64,000 bases of DNA. Origin: RSA11 sp965652565 (GTDB lineage: Bacteria > Actinomycetota > Thermoleophilia > Solirubrobacterales > 70-9). Shown piece by piece: positions 43,658 through 51,905 of the stretch; within the stretch, counting starts at the first letter, position 1; every line of letters begins with the position of its first letter. The notes beneath the pieces are model-generated. The model was not told the DNA's origin, did not search any database, and saw only the letters and a list, made by a program, of their open reading frames with translations. The translations under genes were made by a program, and so were the position numbers. The stretch spans positions 1 to 64,000 of the forward strand of contig CBFGWL010000001.1 in the NCBI GenBank assembly GCA_965652565.1, given 5' to 3'.

Positions 43658-45111
43658 GCCGTCGGGAACTCATCGAACTCAGCGCCGCCGAGGCGCTGCG
43701 CCAGATCGCCGCGGGCGAGCTCACGAGCGACGAGCTCTTCGACGCGTACGCCGCCGTGCCGGACGAGCTCAACGCCTACCTGTGGCGCGCGGAGCCGGGC
43801 GCTGACGCCGACGTGACCGGCGGCCCGCTCGCGGGGCTGCCGCTCGCCGTCAAGGACATCTTCTGCACGGAGGGGATCGCGACCACCGCCGGCTCGCGCA
43901 TCCTCGAGGGGTACGAGCCGCCCTACACCGCGACCGCCGTGCGGCGCGCGAGCGAAGCGGGTGCCCGGCTGCTCGGCAAGACGAACATGGACGAGTTCGC
44001 GATGGGCTCCTCCAACGAGAACTCGGCGTATGGGCCCGTGCTCAACCCGTGGGACCGCACCCGCGTCCCTGGCGGGTCCTCGGGCGGCTCCGCGGCGGCG
44101 GTCGCCGCGGGCCTCGCCCCGTGGGCGCTGGGCACCGACACGGGTGGCTCGATCCGCCAGCCCGCGGCCCTCTGCGGGATCGTTGGCCTCAAGCCCACCT
44201 ACGGCGCGATCTCCCGCTACGGGATGATCGCCTTCGCCTCGTCGCTCGATCAGTGCGGGCCGCTGACCCGCACGGTCACCGACGCGGCGCTGCTCCTGCG
44301 CGAGCTGCAGGGCCGCGACGAGTACGACTCCACCTCGGTCGGCATCGAGGGCGGGGTGGAGCTGCCCTCGCGCGAGGATCTGCGCGGCCTGCGCTTCGGC
44401 GTGCCGCGGGAGCTGGGCCCCGAGGCCGAGGGCATCGAGGCGGGCGTCAAGGAGGTCTTCGAGCGCACGCTGCAGCGCATCGAGGAGCTGGGCGGCGAGC
44501 TCGACGAGTGCGAGCTGCCGCACTCCCCGCACGGGATCTCGGCCTACTACGTGCTCGCGCCCGCCGAGGCGTCGGCGAACCTGGCGCGCTACGACGGCGT
44601 GCGCTACGGGATGCGCGACCCGGACGCACGCGATCTCACCGCGATGTACGAGCGCACGCGGGACCGCGGCTTCGGCGCCGAGGTCAAGCGCCGCATCATG
44701 CTCGGCACCTACGCGCTCTCCTCGGGCTACTACGAGGCCTACTACGGCCAGGCGCAGCGCGTGCGCACCAAGATCGCCGAGGACTTCCGGGCGGCGTTCG
44801 AGCGCTTCGACTTCCTCGTCACCCCGACGACGCCCACCGTCGCGTTCGAGCTCGGCGCGAAGACCGACGACCCGCTCGCGATGTACATGAACGACTACTG
44901 CACTGTGCCCGCGCCGCTCGCCGGGATCCCCGCGATCTCGATCCCGGGCGGGCTCGCGCAGCCCGACGGTGGCGGCCCCGAGCTGCCGGTCGGGATCCAG
45001 GTGATCTCGCCGGCGTTCACGGAGTCCAAGCTCCTCGACGCCGCCTACGCGCTCGAGCAGGCGATCGGCTTCGACGCCCGCCCCGCGGGCTTCGGGGGAG
45101 GTGACGGCTGA
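43654..45111 (+). CDS. gatA: Asp/Glu-tRNA amidotransferase subunit A
   Basis: Releases ammonia from glutamine to convert Glu-tRNA-Gln or Asp-tRNA-Asn to the amide form. The 485-residue amidase has the Ser-cisSer-Lys triad: K67 in LAVKDIFC, the Gly/Ser-rich PGGSSGGSAAA (about 139-149) and S166 in TDTGGSIRQP. Coupled to gatC by overlap and followed by gatB after 2 nt. Confidence 0.97.
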   Translation: MSRRELIELSAAEALRQIAAGELTSDELFDAYAAVPDELNAYLWRAEPGADADVTGGPLAGLPLAVKDIFCTEGIATTAGSRILEGYEPPYTATAVRRASEAGARLLGKTNMDEFAMGSSNENSAYGPVLNPWDRTRVPGGSSGGSAAAVAAGLAPWALGTDTGGSIRQPAALCGIVGLKPTYGAISRYGMIAFASSLDQCGPLTRTVTDAALLLRELQGRDEYDSTSVGIEGGVELPSREDLRGLRFGVPRELGPEAEGIEAGVKEVFERTLQRIEELGGELDECELPHSPHGISAYYVLAPAEASANLARYDGVRYGMRDPDARDLTAMYERTRDRGFGAEVKRRIMLGTYALSSGYYEAYYGQAQRVRTKIAEDFRAAFERFDFLVTPTTPTVAFELGAKTDDPLAMYMNDYCTVPAPLAGIPAISIPGGLAQPDGGGPELPVGIQVISPAFTESKLLDAAYALEQAIGFDARPAGFGGGDG

Positions 45112-45113
45112 GC

Positions 45114-46571
45114 ATGAACCTCGACGGCTACGAGGCGGTCATCGGCCTCGAGATCCACGTCCAGCTGCGGACGCGGACGAAGATGTTCTGCGGCTGCGAG
45201 CTCTCGTTCGGCGACGAGCCGAACGTGCACACCTGTCCCGTCTGCCTAGCGCATCCCGGCTCGCTGCCCACGCTGAACGAGCAGGCCGTGCGCTACGGCA
45301 TCCAGATCGGGCTCGCGCTGGGCTGTGAGATCGCCCCGCGGTCGATCTTCCACCGCAAGAACTACTTCTATCCCGACAATCCGAAGGCGTACCAGATCAG
45401 CCAGTACGACATCCCGCTGGCCCGCAACGGGCGCCTCGGCGATGTGCGCATCCACCGCGTGCACCTCGAGGAGGACGCGGCGAAGCTGATCCACGTCGGC
45501 GAGTCGGGTCGCATCCACGGCTCGGACGCTTCGCTCGTGGACTTCAACCGCGGTGGCACGCCGCTCGTGGAGATCGTGACCGAGCCGGACCTGCGCGACG
45601 CCGGCGCTGCGCGCGAGTGGCTGCAGCTCCTGCGCTCGACGATCAAGGCGATCGGCGCCTCCGACGTGAACATGGAGGAGGGGAGCCTGCGCTGCGACGC
45701 GAACGTCTCCATTCGCCCGACGGGCTCCGAGGAGCTCGGCACCAAGACCGAGCTCAAGAACATGAACTCCTTCCGCTTCATCGAGCGCGGTATCCAGGCG
45801 GAGCTCGAACGACAGGTGGCGCTGGCGCGCGCCGGCGAGCGGATCGAGCAGGAGACGCTCCACTTCGACCCGCGCACGGGCTCGCTCACGCCGCTGCGCT
45901 CGAAGGAGTACGCGCACGACTACCGCTACTTCCCCGAGCCCGACCTGGTGCCGCTGGCGCCGAGCAAGGAGCTGCTCGACGAGGCGCGCGCCGAGCTGCC
46001 GGAGCTGCCCGCACAGCGCCTCGAGCGCTACCAGTCCGAGCTGGGCATCCCCGAGGCGCAGGCGCGCCTGCTGGCCTACGACGCGGAGCTCGGCGACTAC
46101 TTCGAGGCGGCCGTGGGCGCTGATGCGAAGGCGACCGCGACCGGCCTCGCCAACTGGATCACGGGGGATCTCACCGCGCGGCTGCGCGAGGCCGCGGGCG
46201 AGGACGGCGAGGTCCACGCCTCCGAGTCGCGCGTGACCCCGCAGGCCGTCGCCGAGCTCGTCGCGATGGTGGAGGCCAAGCAGGTCACGAGCCAGGCCGG
46301 CCGCGAGGTGCTGGGCAAGCTCGTCGCCGAGGGCGGCTCACCGGCCGCGATCGTCGAGCGCGAGGGGCTCGCCTCGATCTCCGACTCCAGCGAGCTCGAG
46401 GGCATCGTGGCGGCCGCGATCGAGTCGGATCCGGCGGCCGCGGAGCGTGTGCGCGAAGGCAACATGAAGGCCATCGGACCGCTCGTCGGCTACGTGATGC
46501 GCGAGACCAAGGGCCGCGCCGACGGCGGCGAGGTCACGCGTCTCATCCGCGCGCAGCTCGGTCTGGACTAG
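45114..46571 (+). CDS. gatB: Asp/Glu-tRNA amidotransferase subunit B
   Basis: tRNA-binding and phosphorylating subunit. The 485-residue product has GLEIHVQLRTRTKMFCGC, CPVCLAHPGSLP with zinc-ligand cysteines, NYFYPDNPKAYQISQYD, and a C-terminal YqeY/tail domain (about 340-485). ATG 45114 follows GGGGGAGGTG, a clear ribosome binding site. No separate glnS is seen here, in line with the indirect route for Gln-tRNA. Confidence 0.97.
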   Translation: MNLDGYEAVIGLEIHVQLRTRTKMFCGCELSFGDEPNVHTCPVCLAHPGSLPTLNEQAVRYGIQIGLALGCEIAPRSIFHRKNYFYPDNPKAYQISQYDIPLARNGRLGDVRIHRVHLEEDAAKLIHVGESGRIHGSDASLVDFNRGGTPLVEIVTEPDLRDAGAAREWLQLLRSTIKAIGASDVNMEEGSLRCDANVSIRPTGSEELGTKTELKNMNSFRFIERGIQAELERQVALARAGERIEQETLHFDPRTGSLTPLRSKEYAHDYRYFPEPDLVPLAPSKELLDEARAELPELPAQRLERYQSELGIPEAQARLLAYDAELGDYFEAAVGADAKATATGLANWITGDLTARLREAAGEDGEVHASESRVTPQAVAELVAMVEAKQVTSQAGREVLGKLVAEGGSPAAIVEREGLASISDSSELEGIVAAAIESDPAAAERVREGNMKAIGPLVGYVMRETKGRADGGEVTRLIRAQLGLD

Positions 46572-46591
46572 CCACGCCGCGCCATACCGGT

Positions 46592-46597
46592 TAGGGT
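46592..46597 (+). promoter_or_regulatory. -10 hexamer TAGGGT, short leader
   Basis: TAGGGT ends 11 nt before ATG 46609; no Shine-Dalgarno. Confidence 0.4.
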
Positions 46598-46608
46598 GCG
46601 CGGACCTT

Positions 46609-47217
46609 ATGGGGGGTCTTCGCCGCCAGCTTCCGTCTCCGGGCACGCTGCTCGCTGGCCTCGCGTTGGTCCTCGTGATCGCGGGCGGCAGCGCCTACGC
46701 GGGCTCCCAGCTCGCCCGCAACTCGGTGAAGGCGAAGCACATCGCCAAGAACGCCGTGACCAACAAGCACACGCGGCACATGACCGTGGCGGCGCCCAAG
46801 AACGTGCGCGCTTTTGAGGGGACGGGCGTGGCCGCGCCGCGCGTCAGCCTCATGCGCCGGGGACCGTTCAGCATTTACGGGAAGTGCTACACGAACGGGG
46901 TCGGCACGCAGGCGGCGGTGTACCTGGACAACAAGCGAGCGGGCACGATCGGCACGATCGGCGGCACGGTCTACGAGGGCGATCCGCCCAACGGCTACGT
47001 CCCGGTCGGGGGCAACCTCCAGCTCGGCTCAGCCATCGTCGCCCCACAGGATCAGGCGGTCTACGCGACGCGAGCGGTAAACCTCGTGGCCGCCAAGAAG
47101 AGCTTCCGCGCAAGTGTCGACGTCTATCTCAAGGGCGGCGCCCTGCCTGCGGGCAACGGCTCCTACGGCGGCGGCAAGCGCTGCGTCTTCGTCGCGAACG
47201 AGACCGGCACGGGCTGA
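46609..47217 (+). CDS. Secreted or anchored protein with RNSVKAKHI-type motif
   Basis: A 202-residue exported protein. A signal sequence or anchor (about 12-33, LLAGLALVLVIAGGSAYA) is followed by SQLARNSVKAKHIAKNAV, a segment of the kind seen after the signal in many surface proteins of this lineage. The rest is a probable beta-rich domain with two Cys (about 88 and 192) and no recognised family. Just downstream lies the array of five 41-bp repeats. Confidence 0.7.
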   Translation: MGGLRRQLPSPGTLLAGLALVLVIAGGSAYAGSQLARNSVKAKHIAKNAVTNKHTRHMTVAAPKNVRAFEGTGVAAPRVSLMRRGPFSIYGKCYTNGVGTQAAVYLDNKRAGTIGTIGGTVYEGDPPNGYVPVGGNLQLGSAIVAPQDQAVYATRAVNLVAAKKSFRASVDVYLKGGALPAGNGSYGGGKRCVFVANETGTG

Positions 47218-47242
47218 GCCGCAACGCGCTGGGCACAACCAC

Positions 47243-47567
47243 GTTCAGCCCACGTGTTCGTTTTCCGACGACCACGGCTGAACGCGCCTCCGCCGGGACG
47301 CAAGCCCCCGGCACGTTCAGCCCACGTGTTCGCTTTTCGACGACCACGGCTGAACGCGCGCGGCGGGCACGGAAGCCGGCGGCGGGTTCAGCTCATGTGT
47401 TCGCCTTTCGACGATCAGGGCTGAACCTGGCCGGGGCGCGACCGAGCGTGCGGGCGTTCAGCCCTCGTGGTCGTTTTCCGGCGACCAGGGCTGAAGGTGC
47501 GCGGTGGGCGCCCGAACCGGCGCCGCGTTCAGCCCACGTGGTCGCTTTTCGACGGCCAGGGCTGAAC
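47243..47567 (+). repeat. Array of five 41-bp hairpin repeats, period 70-72 bp (family A)
   Basis: Copies at 47243-47283, 47315-47355, 47386-47426, 47456-47496 and 47527-47567, each exactly 41 bp. Spacers of 29-31 bp are unrelated and GC-rich. Each copy starts GTTCAGC and ends CTGAAC (copy 4 ends CTGAAG), so the ends can pair; the core reads CACGTG-TTCG-TTTTCGACGACCA with substitutions. The two copies at 3110-3221 are the same element in reverse. No other gene lies between 47218 and 47656. Confidence 0.9.
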
Positions 47568-47656
47568 GGCGGGCCGGGCGGGCGATGAGTCTGCGCCGCC
47601 GCGGAGGTCTGGGAGACTGAAACGCGCTACTTCGACCAGGCTCCCTGGAGGATCCC

Positions 47657-47938
47657 ATGTGCCGCAACATCCGCACCCTGCACAACTTCGCCCCGCCCGC
47701 GACGCGCGAGGAGGTGCATGACGCCGCGCTTCAGTACGTGCGGAAGATCAGCGGTTCGACGAAGCCGTCGAAGGCCAATGAGGAGGCGTTCAACCGCGCG
47801 GTGGACGCGGTCGCTGCCGCAACCCAACAGCTCCTCGACGAGCTCGTGACCAAGGCGCCTCCGAAGAACCGGGAAGTCGTGGCGGCCAAGCTCAGGGCGC
47901 GCGCCGCGAAGCGGTTCGCGACGGCGCCGACGGCGTAG
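47657..47938 (+). CDS. DUF2277 family protein
   Basis: A 93-residue conserved protein with the hallmark start MCRNIRTLHNFAPPAT. The rest is helical (VHDAALQYVRKISGSTKPSK, then NEEAFNRAVDAVAAATQQLL). Function of DUF2277 is unknown. The Shine-Dalgarno GGAGG in CTGGAGGATCCC lies before the ATG. It ends 3 nt before the convergent TetR gene. Confidence 0.9.
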   Translation: MCRNIRTLHNFAPPATREEVHDAALQYVRKISGSTKPSKANEEAFNRAVDAVAAATQQLLDELVTKAPPKNREVVAAKLRARAAKRFATAPTA

Positions 47939-47941
47939 CCG

Positions 47942-48637
47942 TCAGCCCGGCAGCGGGTCGCCTGGCGTCGCAGGCTTGGCGCCCTCGGGTTCGTAGGCGG
48001 CGAGGAACGTGCGGACCCCGCTGGCGGCGTCCCGCGCGAGGGCCTCGCGCGGGGGTATCGACGCAAGGGCGCCGAACATCGAGCGGTCCAGAACGGGCCC
48101 CATGACCAGGAAAGCGAACTCCTCGGCCGCACGCTGGTGGTTCGGGGCGTTCAGACGTCCCTCGGCATGCAGGCGCTCGAACCCGTCGGCGATCGCCGCG
48201 ATCACCCTGGCCGGGGAGCGCTCGTAGTACTCGGCGGCGAGCTCGGGGAAGCGGTGCGCCTCGCTGACCATGAGTCGCCGCACCCGCAGGATCGGAGGAT
48301 CGATCGCCGCCAGGACGAGACGATGAGCGATGGTCAGGAGCGCGGCGTTCAGATCGTCGTGATCGACGAGGTCGTCCGAAGCGGTGGATGCGAACTCGGC
48401 GGCGATCCCCGTGACGCTCAGGGCCACCTCGCGGAAGAGCACCTCCTTGTCGGCGAAGTTGTTGTAGACGGTGCGCTTCGAGACGCCGGCGCGCGCCGCG
48501 ATCCCCTCCATCGTCGTGGCGGTGTAGCCGTCTTGGAGAAAGAGCTCGGTGGCCGCGGACAAAATCGCCGCTCGCGAGCGCAGCACACGTGGATCTATGC
48601 GTCGCGGCGCCTTGCCGCTGCCCGCCTCACTCATCAT
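47942..48637 (-). CDS. TetR-family regulator
   Basis: A 231-residue regulator with the N-terminal helix-turn-helix (about 20-65): ILSAATELFLQDGYTATTME and AARAGVSKRTVYNNFADKE. The C-terminal ligand domain (about 80-215) does not reveal a ligand. ATG 48637 is preceded by AGGGAGAAACAA; a second ATG follows directly. It is divergent from miaB, and a small palindrome lies between them, so autoregulation is likely. No obvious efflux or enzyme partner is adjacent. Confidence 0.88.
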   Translation of the reverse strand: MMSEAGSGKAPRRIDPRVLRSRAAILSAATELFLQDGYTATTMEGIAARAGVSKRTVYNNFADKEVLFREVALSVTGIAAEFASTASDDLVDHDDLNAALLTIAHRLVLAAIDPPILRVRRLMVSEAHRFPELAAEYYERSPARVIAAIADGFERLHAEGRLNAPNHQRAAEEFAFLVMGPVLDRSMFGALASIPPREALARDAASGVRTFLAAYEPEGAKPATPGDPLPG

Positions 48638-48690
48638 TTGTTTCTCCCTGAGACCCAGTCCGGCTTTCACACCGAACTGCTTGGAAAACG

Positions 48691-48701
48691 ATATCCGATA
48701 T
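48691..48701. promoter_or_regulatory. Candidate TetR operator ATATCCGATAT
   Basis: ATATC-C-GATAT is a perfect 5-1-5 inverted repeat in an AT-rich patch of the divergent region. It overlaps a possible minus-strand -10 (TATCGT) of the TetR gene. Confidence 0.4.
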
Positions 48702-48740
48702 AGGGGCCTTCGGCGCGACCGCAGACGCGCCGTGCCTCGC

Positions 48741-48746
48741 TACCCT
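48741..48746 (+). promoter_or_regulatory. -10 hexamer TACCCT before miaB
   Basis: TACCCT ends 6 nt before ATG 48753, with no Shine-Dalgarno. It fixes the miaB start. Confidence 0.4.
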
Positions 48747-48752
48747 GCGCTC

Positions 48753-50072
48753 ATGCCGCGCTACCACGTCACCACCTTCGGGTGCCAGATGAACGAGCAC
48801 GACTCCGAGCGCATGCGCGGCATGCTCGAGTCGCTCGGCTACGAGGAGGCCGCGGAGCGCGCCGAGGCCGACCTGATCCTCTTCAACACCTGCTCGATCC
48901 GCGAGTCCGCGGACAACCGCTTCATCGCCCATCTGGGTGAGGCGAAGCGCCTGAAGTCCGAGGACCCGACCCGCGTGGTGGGCGTCGGCGGCTGCTGGGC
49001 GCAATCGGTGAAGGACGAGGTCTTCGAGCGCTTCCCGTTCGTCGACGTCGCCTTCGGCCCTGGGCAGATCCACAAGCTGGCCGAGTTCCTGACGACCGAC
49101 TCGATCGGCGCCCAGGGCTACTTCGAGTTCGAGGGCTTCGCGGGGCACCTGCCGATGAAGCGCGAGCGTGAATACCAGGCCTGGCTGCAGATCTCACAGG
49201 GCTGCAACTGCCGCTGCTCGTACTGCATCGTCCCGTCCACCCGCGGGCGGGAGGTGAGCCGGTCGCACGCGGAGCTGGTCGCCGAGGTCGAGCGTCTCGC
49301 AGCCGACGGCGTGCGCGAGGTGACGCTGCTCGGGCAGAACGTGAACAGCTACGGGCGCGACCTGCGCGCGCAAGGCAACGCGAGCTTCGCTGAGTTGCTG
49401 CGCATGATCGACGCGATCGAGGGCATCGAGCGCATCCGCTACACGAGCCCGCACCCCAAGGACATGCGCGAGGACGTGATCCGCGCTCACGTCGAGTGCG
49501 CCGCCGTGTGCGAGCACATCCACCTGCCGCTGCAGTCGGGCTCCTCGCGAATCCTCAAGGCGATGCGCCGCACCTACAACCGCCAGCGCTACCTCGACCG
49601 CGTGGCGATGATCCGCGAGCACCTGCCCGACGTCGCGCTCACCACCGACATCATCGTCGGCTTCCCCGGCGAGACCGACGCGGACTTCGAGGAGACCCTG
49701 GAGGTCGTCGACGAGGTCCGCTTCGACTCCGCCTTCACATTCATCTTTTCGCCCCGGCGTGGCACGGAGGCGGCGAACCTGCCCGACCAGGTCCCGCATC
49801 CGGTGAAGCGCGAGCGCATGGAGCGCCTCGTCGAGATGGTGCAGGCGCACGCGCGCGAGCGCGCCCAGCGCTTCGTCGGTCGCACCCTCGACGTGCTGGT
49901 CGAGGGCCCGAGCCGCACGGACCCCTCGCGCCTGCGCGGCCGCAGCCGCCACAACAAGACGGTGAACTTCGACGGCACGGCCGCGCCCGGTGAGATCGTC
50001 GACGTGGAGATCACCGGCGCCACTTCGCAGACGCTCACCGGCTCCGAGCGCCTGCTGAGCCGCATCGGCTGA
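48753..50072 (+). CDS. miaB: tRNA-2-methylthio-N6-dimethylallyladenosine synthase
   Basis: Radical SAM enzyme adding the methylthio group to position 37 of tRNAs reading UNN codons, after MiaA. The N-terminal Fe-S cluster uses C11, C47 and C81 (FGCQMNEHDS, FNTCSIRE, GGCWAQ). The radical SAM cluster is C151xxxC155xxC158 in GCNCRCSYCIVPSTRGRE. A C-terminal TRAM domain (about 375-439) follows. The 439-residue product is normal. Followed by miaA after 21 nt. Confidence 0.97.
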   Translation: MPRYHVTTFGCQMNEHDSERMRGMLESLGYEEAAERAEADLILFNTCSIRESADNRFIAHLGEAKRLKSEDPTRVVGVGGCWAQSVKDEVFERFPFVDVAFGPGQIHKLAEFLTTDSIGAQGYFEFEGFAGHLPMKREREYQAWLQISQGCNCRCSYCIVPSTRGREVSRSHAELVAEVERLAADGVREVTLLGQNVNSYGRDLRAQGNASFAELLRMIDAIEGIERIRYTSPHPKDMREDVIRAHVECAAVCEHIHLPLQSGSSRILKAMRRTYNRQRYLDRVAMIREHLPDVALTTDIIVGFPGETDADFEETLEVVDEVRFDSAFTFIFSPRRGTEAANLPDQVPHPVKRERMERLVEMVQAHARERAQRFVGRTLDVLVEGPSRTDPSRLRGRSRHNKTVNFDGTAAPGEIVDVEITGATSQTLTGSERLLSRIG

Positions 50073-50093
50073 GCCCGAGCGGCGCCGCGGGCC

Positions 50094-50993
50094 GTGGAAG
50101 TCATCGCGATCTTCGGGCCGACCGCGGCCGGCAAGACCGGCGTCGCGATCGAGCTGGCCGAGCTCCTGCGGAAGCGCGGGGAGGACCCCGTCGCCGTCAA
50201 CTGCGACTCGATCCAGGTGTATGAAGGCCTGGAGATCCTGAGCGGCGCCGCGACGCCCGACGAAAGGGCGCGGCTCGAGCACCGCCTGCTCGGCTTCGTC
50301 GCGCTCGACGGCGAGTTCTCCGCCGGGCGCTACGCACAGCTCGCGCACGCCGAGGTCGACCAGCTGCTCGCGGAGGGGCGCCGCCCGATCGTCGTGGGGG
50401 GTACCGGCCTGTACCTGCGCGCCGCCCTCGCCGAGCTCGAGATGCGCCCGCAGGTGCCCAGCGAGGTACGCGCGGCCGTCGAGGCCGATCTCGCCGAGCG
50501 CGGCGCCGCGGCGCTGCACGCCGAGCTTCCCGACGAGCTGCGCTCGGGAGTGCACCCAAACGACCGCAAGCGGATCGCGCGACTCACCGAGCTGGTGCGC
50601 CTGGGCATCGCGCCGCACGCCTCCAGCGAGGGTCTGTGGACGGAGAACCTGCGCGTGCCCACGCGCCTATTCGGGGTCACGCTGGAGCGGGACGAGCTCC
50701 ACGAGCGCATCAACGCGCGCGTGAACGCGATGGTCGAGGCCGGCGCCATCGAGGAGGTGCGCCGAGCGGATGCGGCCGGCGCTTCCCGTACGGCGCGCGC
50801 GGCGATCGGCTTCGAGGAGCTCCTGCGGGGCGACGTGGAGGCGATGCGCTCCGCCCAGCGCGCCTTCGCCCGCCGTCAGCTCACGTGGATGCGCAAGATG
50901 CCGCACGTGGAGTTGATCGATCGCACCGGGCGCGGCGACGCCGACGTCGCGCGGGACATCCTCGCGCGCCTCGATTCCGCGCCCGACAGCTAG
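50094..50993 (+). CDS. miaA: tRNA dimethylallyltransferase
   Basis: Transfers the dimethylallyl group to A37 of tRNA, the substrate of MiaB. Walker A GPTAAGKTG is at about 8-16, then NCDSIQVYEGL, GGTGLYLRA, and the C-terminal FARRQLTWMRKM. GTG start at 50094. Its TAG stop forms the first three bases of the -10 hexamer for dapF. Confidence 0.96.
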   Translation: MEVIAIFGPTAAGKTGVAIELAELLRKRGEDPVAVNCDSIQVYEGLEILSGAATPDERARLEHRLLGFVALDGEFSAGRYAQLAHAEVDQLLAEGRRPIVVGGTGLYLRAALAELEMRPQVPSEVRAAVEADLAERGAAALHAELPDELRSGVHPNDRKRIARLTELVRLGIAPHASSEGLWTENLRVPTRLFGVTLERDELHERINARVNAMVEAGAIEEVRRADAAGASRTARAAIGFEELLRGDVEAMRSAQRAFARRQLTWMRKMPHVELIDRTGRGDADVARDILARLDSAPDS

Positions 50994-50996
50994 GCT
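50991..50996 (+). promoter_or_regulatory. -10 hexamer TAGGCT before dapF
   Basis: TAGGCT, which includes the miaA stop codon, ends 9 nt before ATG 51006. Confidence 0.4.
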
Positions 50997-51005
50997 CCCC
51001 GGCCG

Positions 51006-51848
51006 ATGCGATTCGAGAAGTGGCAGGCCCTGGGCAACGACTACATCGTGATCGAGGCGCGTGAGCTGCCCTGGGAGCTCACCGCGGAGCGCATCCGGCG
51101 CATCTGCGAGCCGCACTTCGGCGTGGGCTCCGACGGCATCCTCCTGCTCAGCGACCCGCCGGCGGACGAGTACGTCGCCGAGCTGCGCATCTTCAACCCG
51201 GACGGCTCCGAAGCCGAGCTCTCCGGCAACGGCGCCCGTGAAGCCGTGCTGTATCTGCGCGCCGCCGGCTGGACGGACGAGGACACGTTCTCGGTCATCA
51301 CCAAGGCAGGCCCGGTGACGCCGACGATCACCGCACCGGGCACGGTGTCGATGGCGATCGGCCGCGCGCGCACGAGCTCGCCCGACTACCCAAGCGGGCC
51401 CGAGGACGGCACCGGCACGCTCACCGCCGGCGGCCGCGAGTGGCGCTTTCAGCACGTGAACGTCGGCAACCCGCAGTGCGCGATCGACGCCGGCGACGAG
51501 GTCGAGGACCTGGACCTGGCCGCGCTCGGCCCGGACATCGAGGGCAACACCGAGCTCTTCCCGAATCGCACCAACGTCTCATTCATCCGCGTCGAGGGCT
51601 CCACGGTCCGGGCGCGGATCTTCGAGCGCGGGGTGGGGGAGACGCTCTCGTCCGGCACGGGCGCGAGCGGCGCCGCCGTCGCCGCTTATCTGCGCGGCGC
51701 CCCGAGCCCGATCACGGTCAAGCTGGACGGCGGCGAGCTGCGGGTGGAGATCACGCCCGAGCTGGACGTGACGCTTACGGGCACCGCCAACCGTGTCTAT
51801 CGCGGCGAGCTCGACGCGGAGTTCGTCGAGGAGCTCGCGAGCGAGTAG
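51006..51848 (+). CDS. dapF: Diaminopimelate epimerase-like protein, Ser/Ser variant
   Basis: By fold and context the LL- to meso-diaminopimelate epimerase. The 280-residue product has the DapF landmarks FEKWQALGNDYIVIE, FGVGSDGILLL, HVNVGNPQCAI, NRTNVSFIRVE and RIFERGVGETL. Known DapF enzymes use two cysteines in CGNGARC and ACGTGAC. Here these read SGNGARE (S73) and SSGTGAS (S216), so both catalytic Cys are Ser. The frame is intact and every other motif is kept, so it is not an evident pseudogene. It lies between miaA and a DapL-like aminotransferase. Confidence 0.85.
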   Translation: MRFEKWQALGNDYIVIEARELPWELTAERIRRICEPHFGVGSDGILLLSDPPADEYVAELRIFNPDGSEAELSGNGAREAVLYLRAAGWTDEDTFSVITKAGPVTPTITAPGTVSMAIGRARTSSPDYPSGPEDGTGTLTAGGREWRFQHVNVGNPQCAIDAGDEVEDLDLAALGPDIEGNTELFPNRTNVSFIRVEGSTVRARIFERGVGETLSSGTGASGAAVAAYLRGAPSPITVKLDGGELRVEITPELDVTLTGTANRVYRGELDAEFVEELASE

Positions 51849-51889
51849 CCCAGTAGCTCGGGCCGCCGGTTGTCTCGGCGCCCGGTTGT

Positions 51890-51895
51890 TAGATT
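51890..51895 (+). promoter_or_regulatory. -10 hexamer TAGATT, short leader
   Basis: TAGATT ends 10 nt before ATG 51906 and supports that start over an upstream in-frame TTG at 51870. Confidence 0.45.
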
Positions 51896-51905
51896 CCTCG
51901 CCCGC

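Noticed and set aside
47243..47567. CRISPR array
   Set aside because: Repeats differ from each other, are palindromic along their length, and no cas gene lies in the window. Kept as a non-CRISPR regular repeat.
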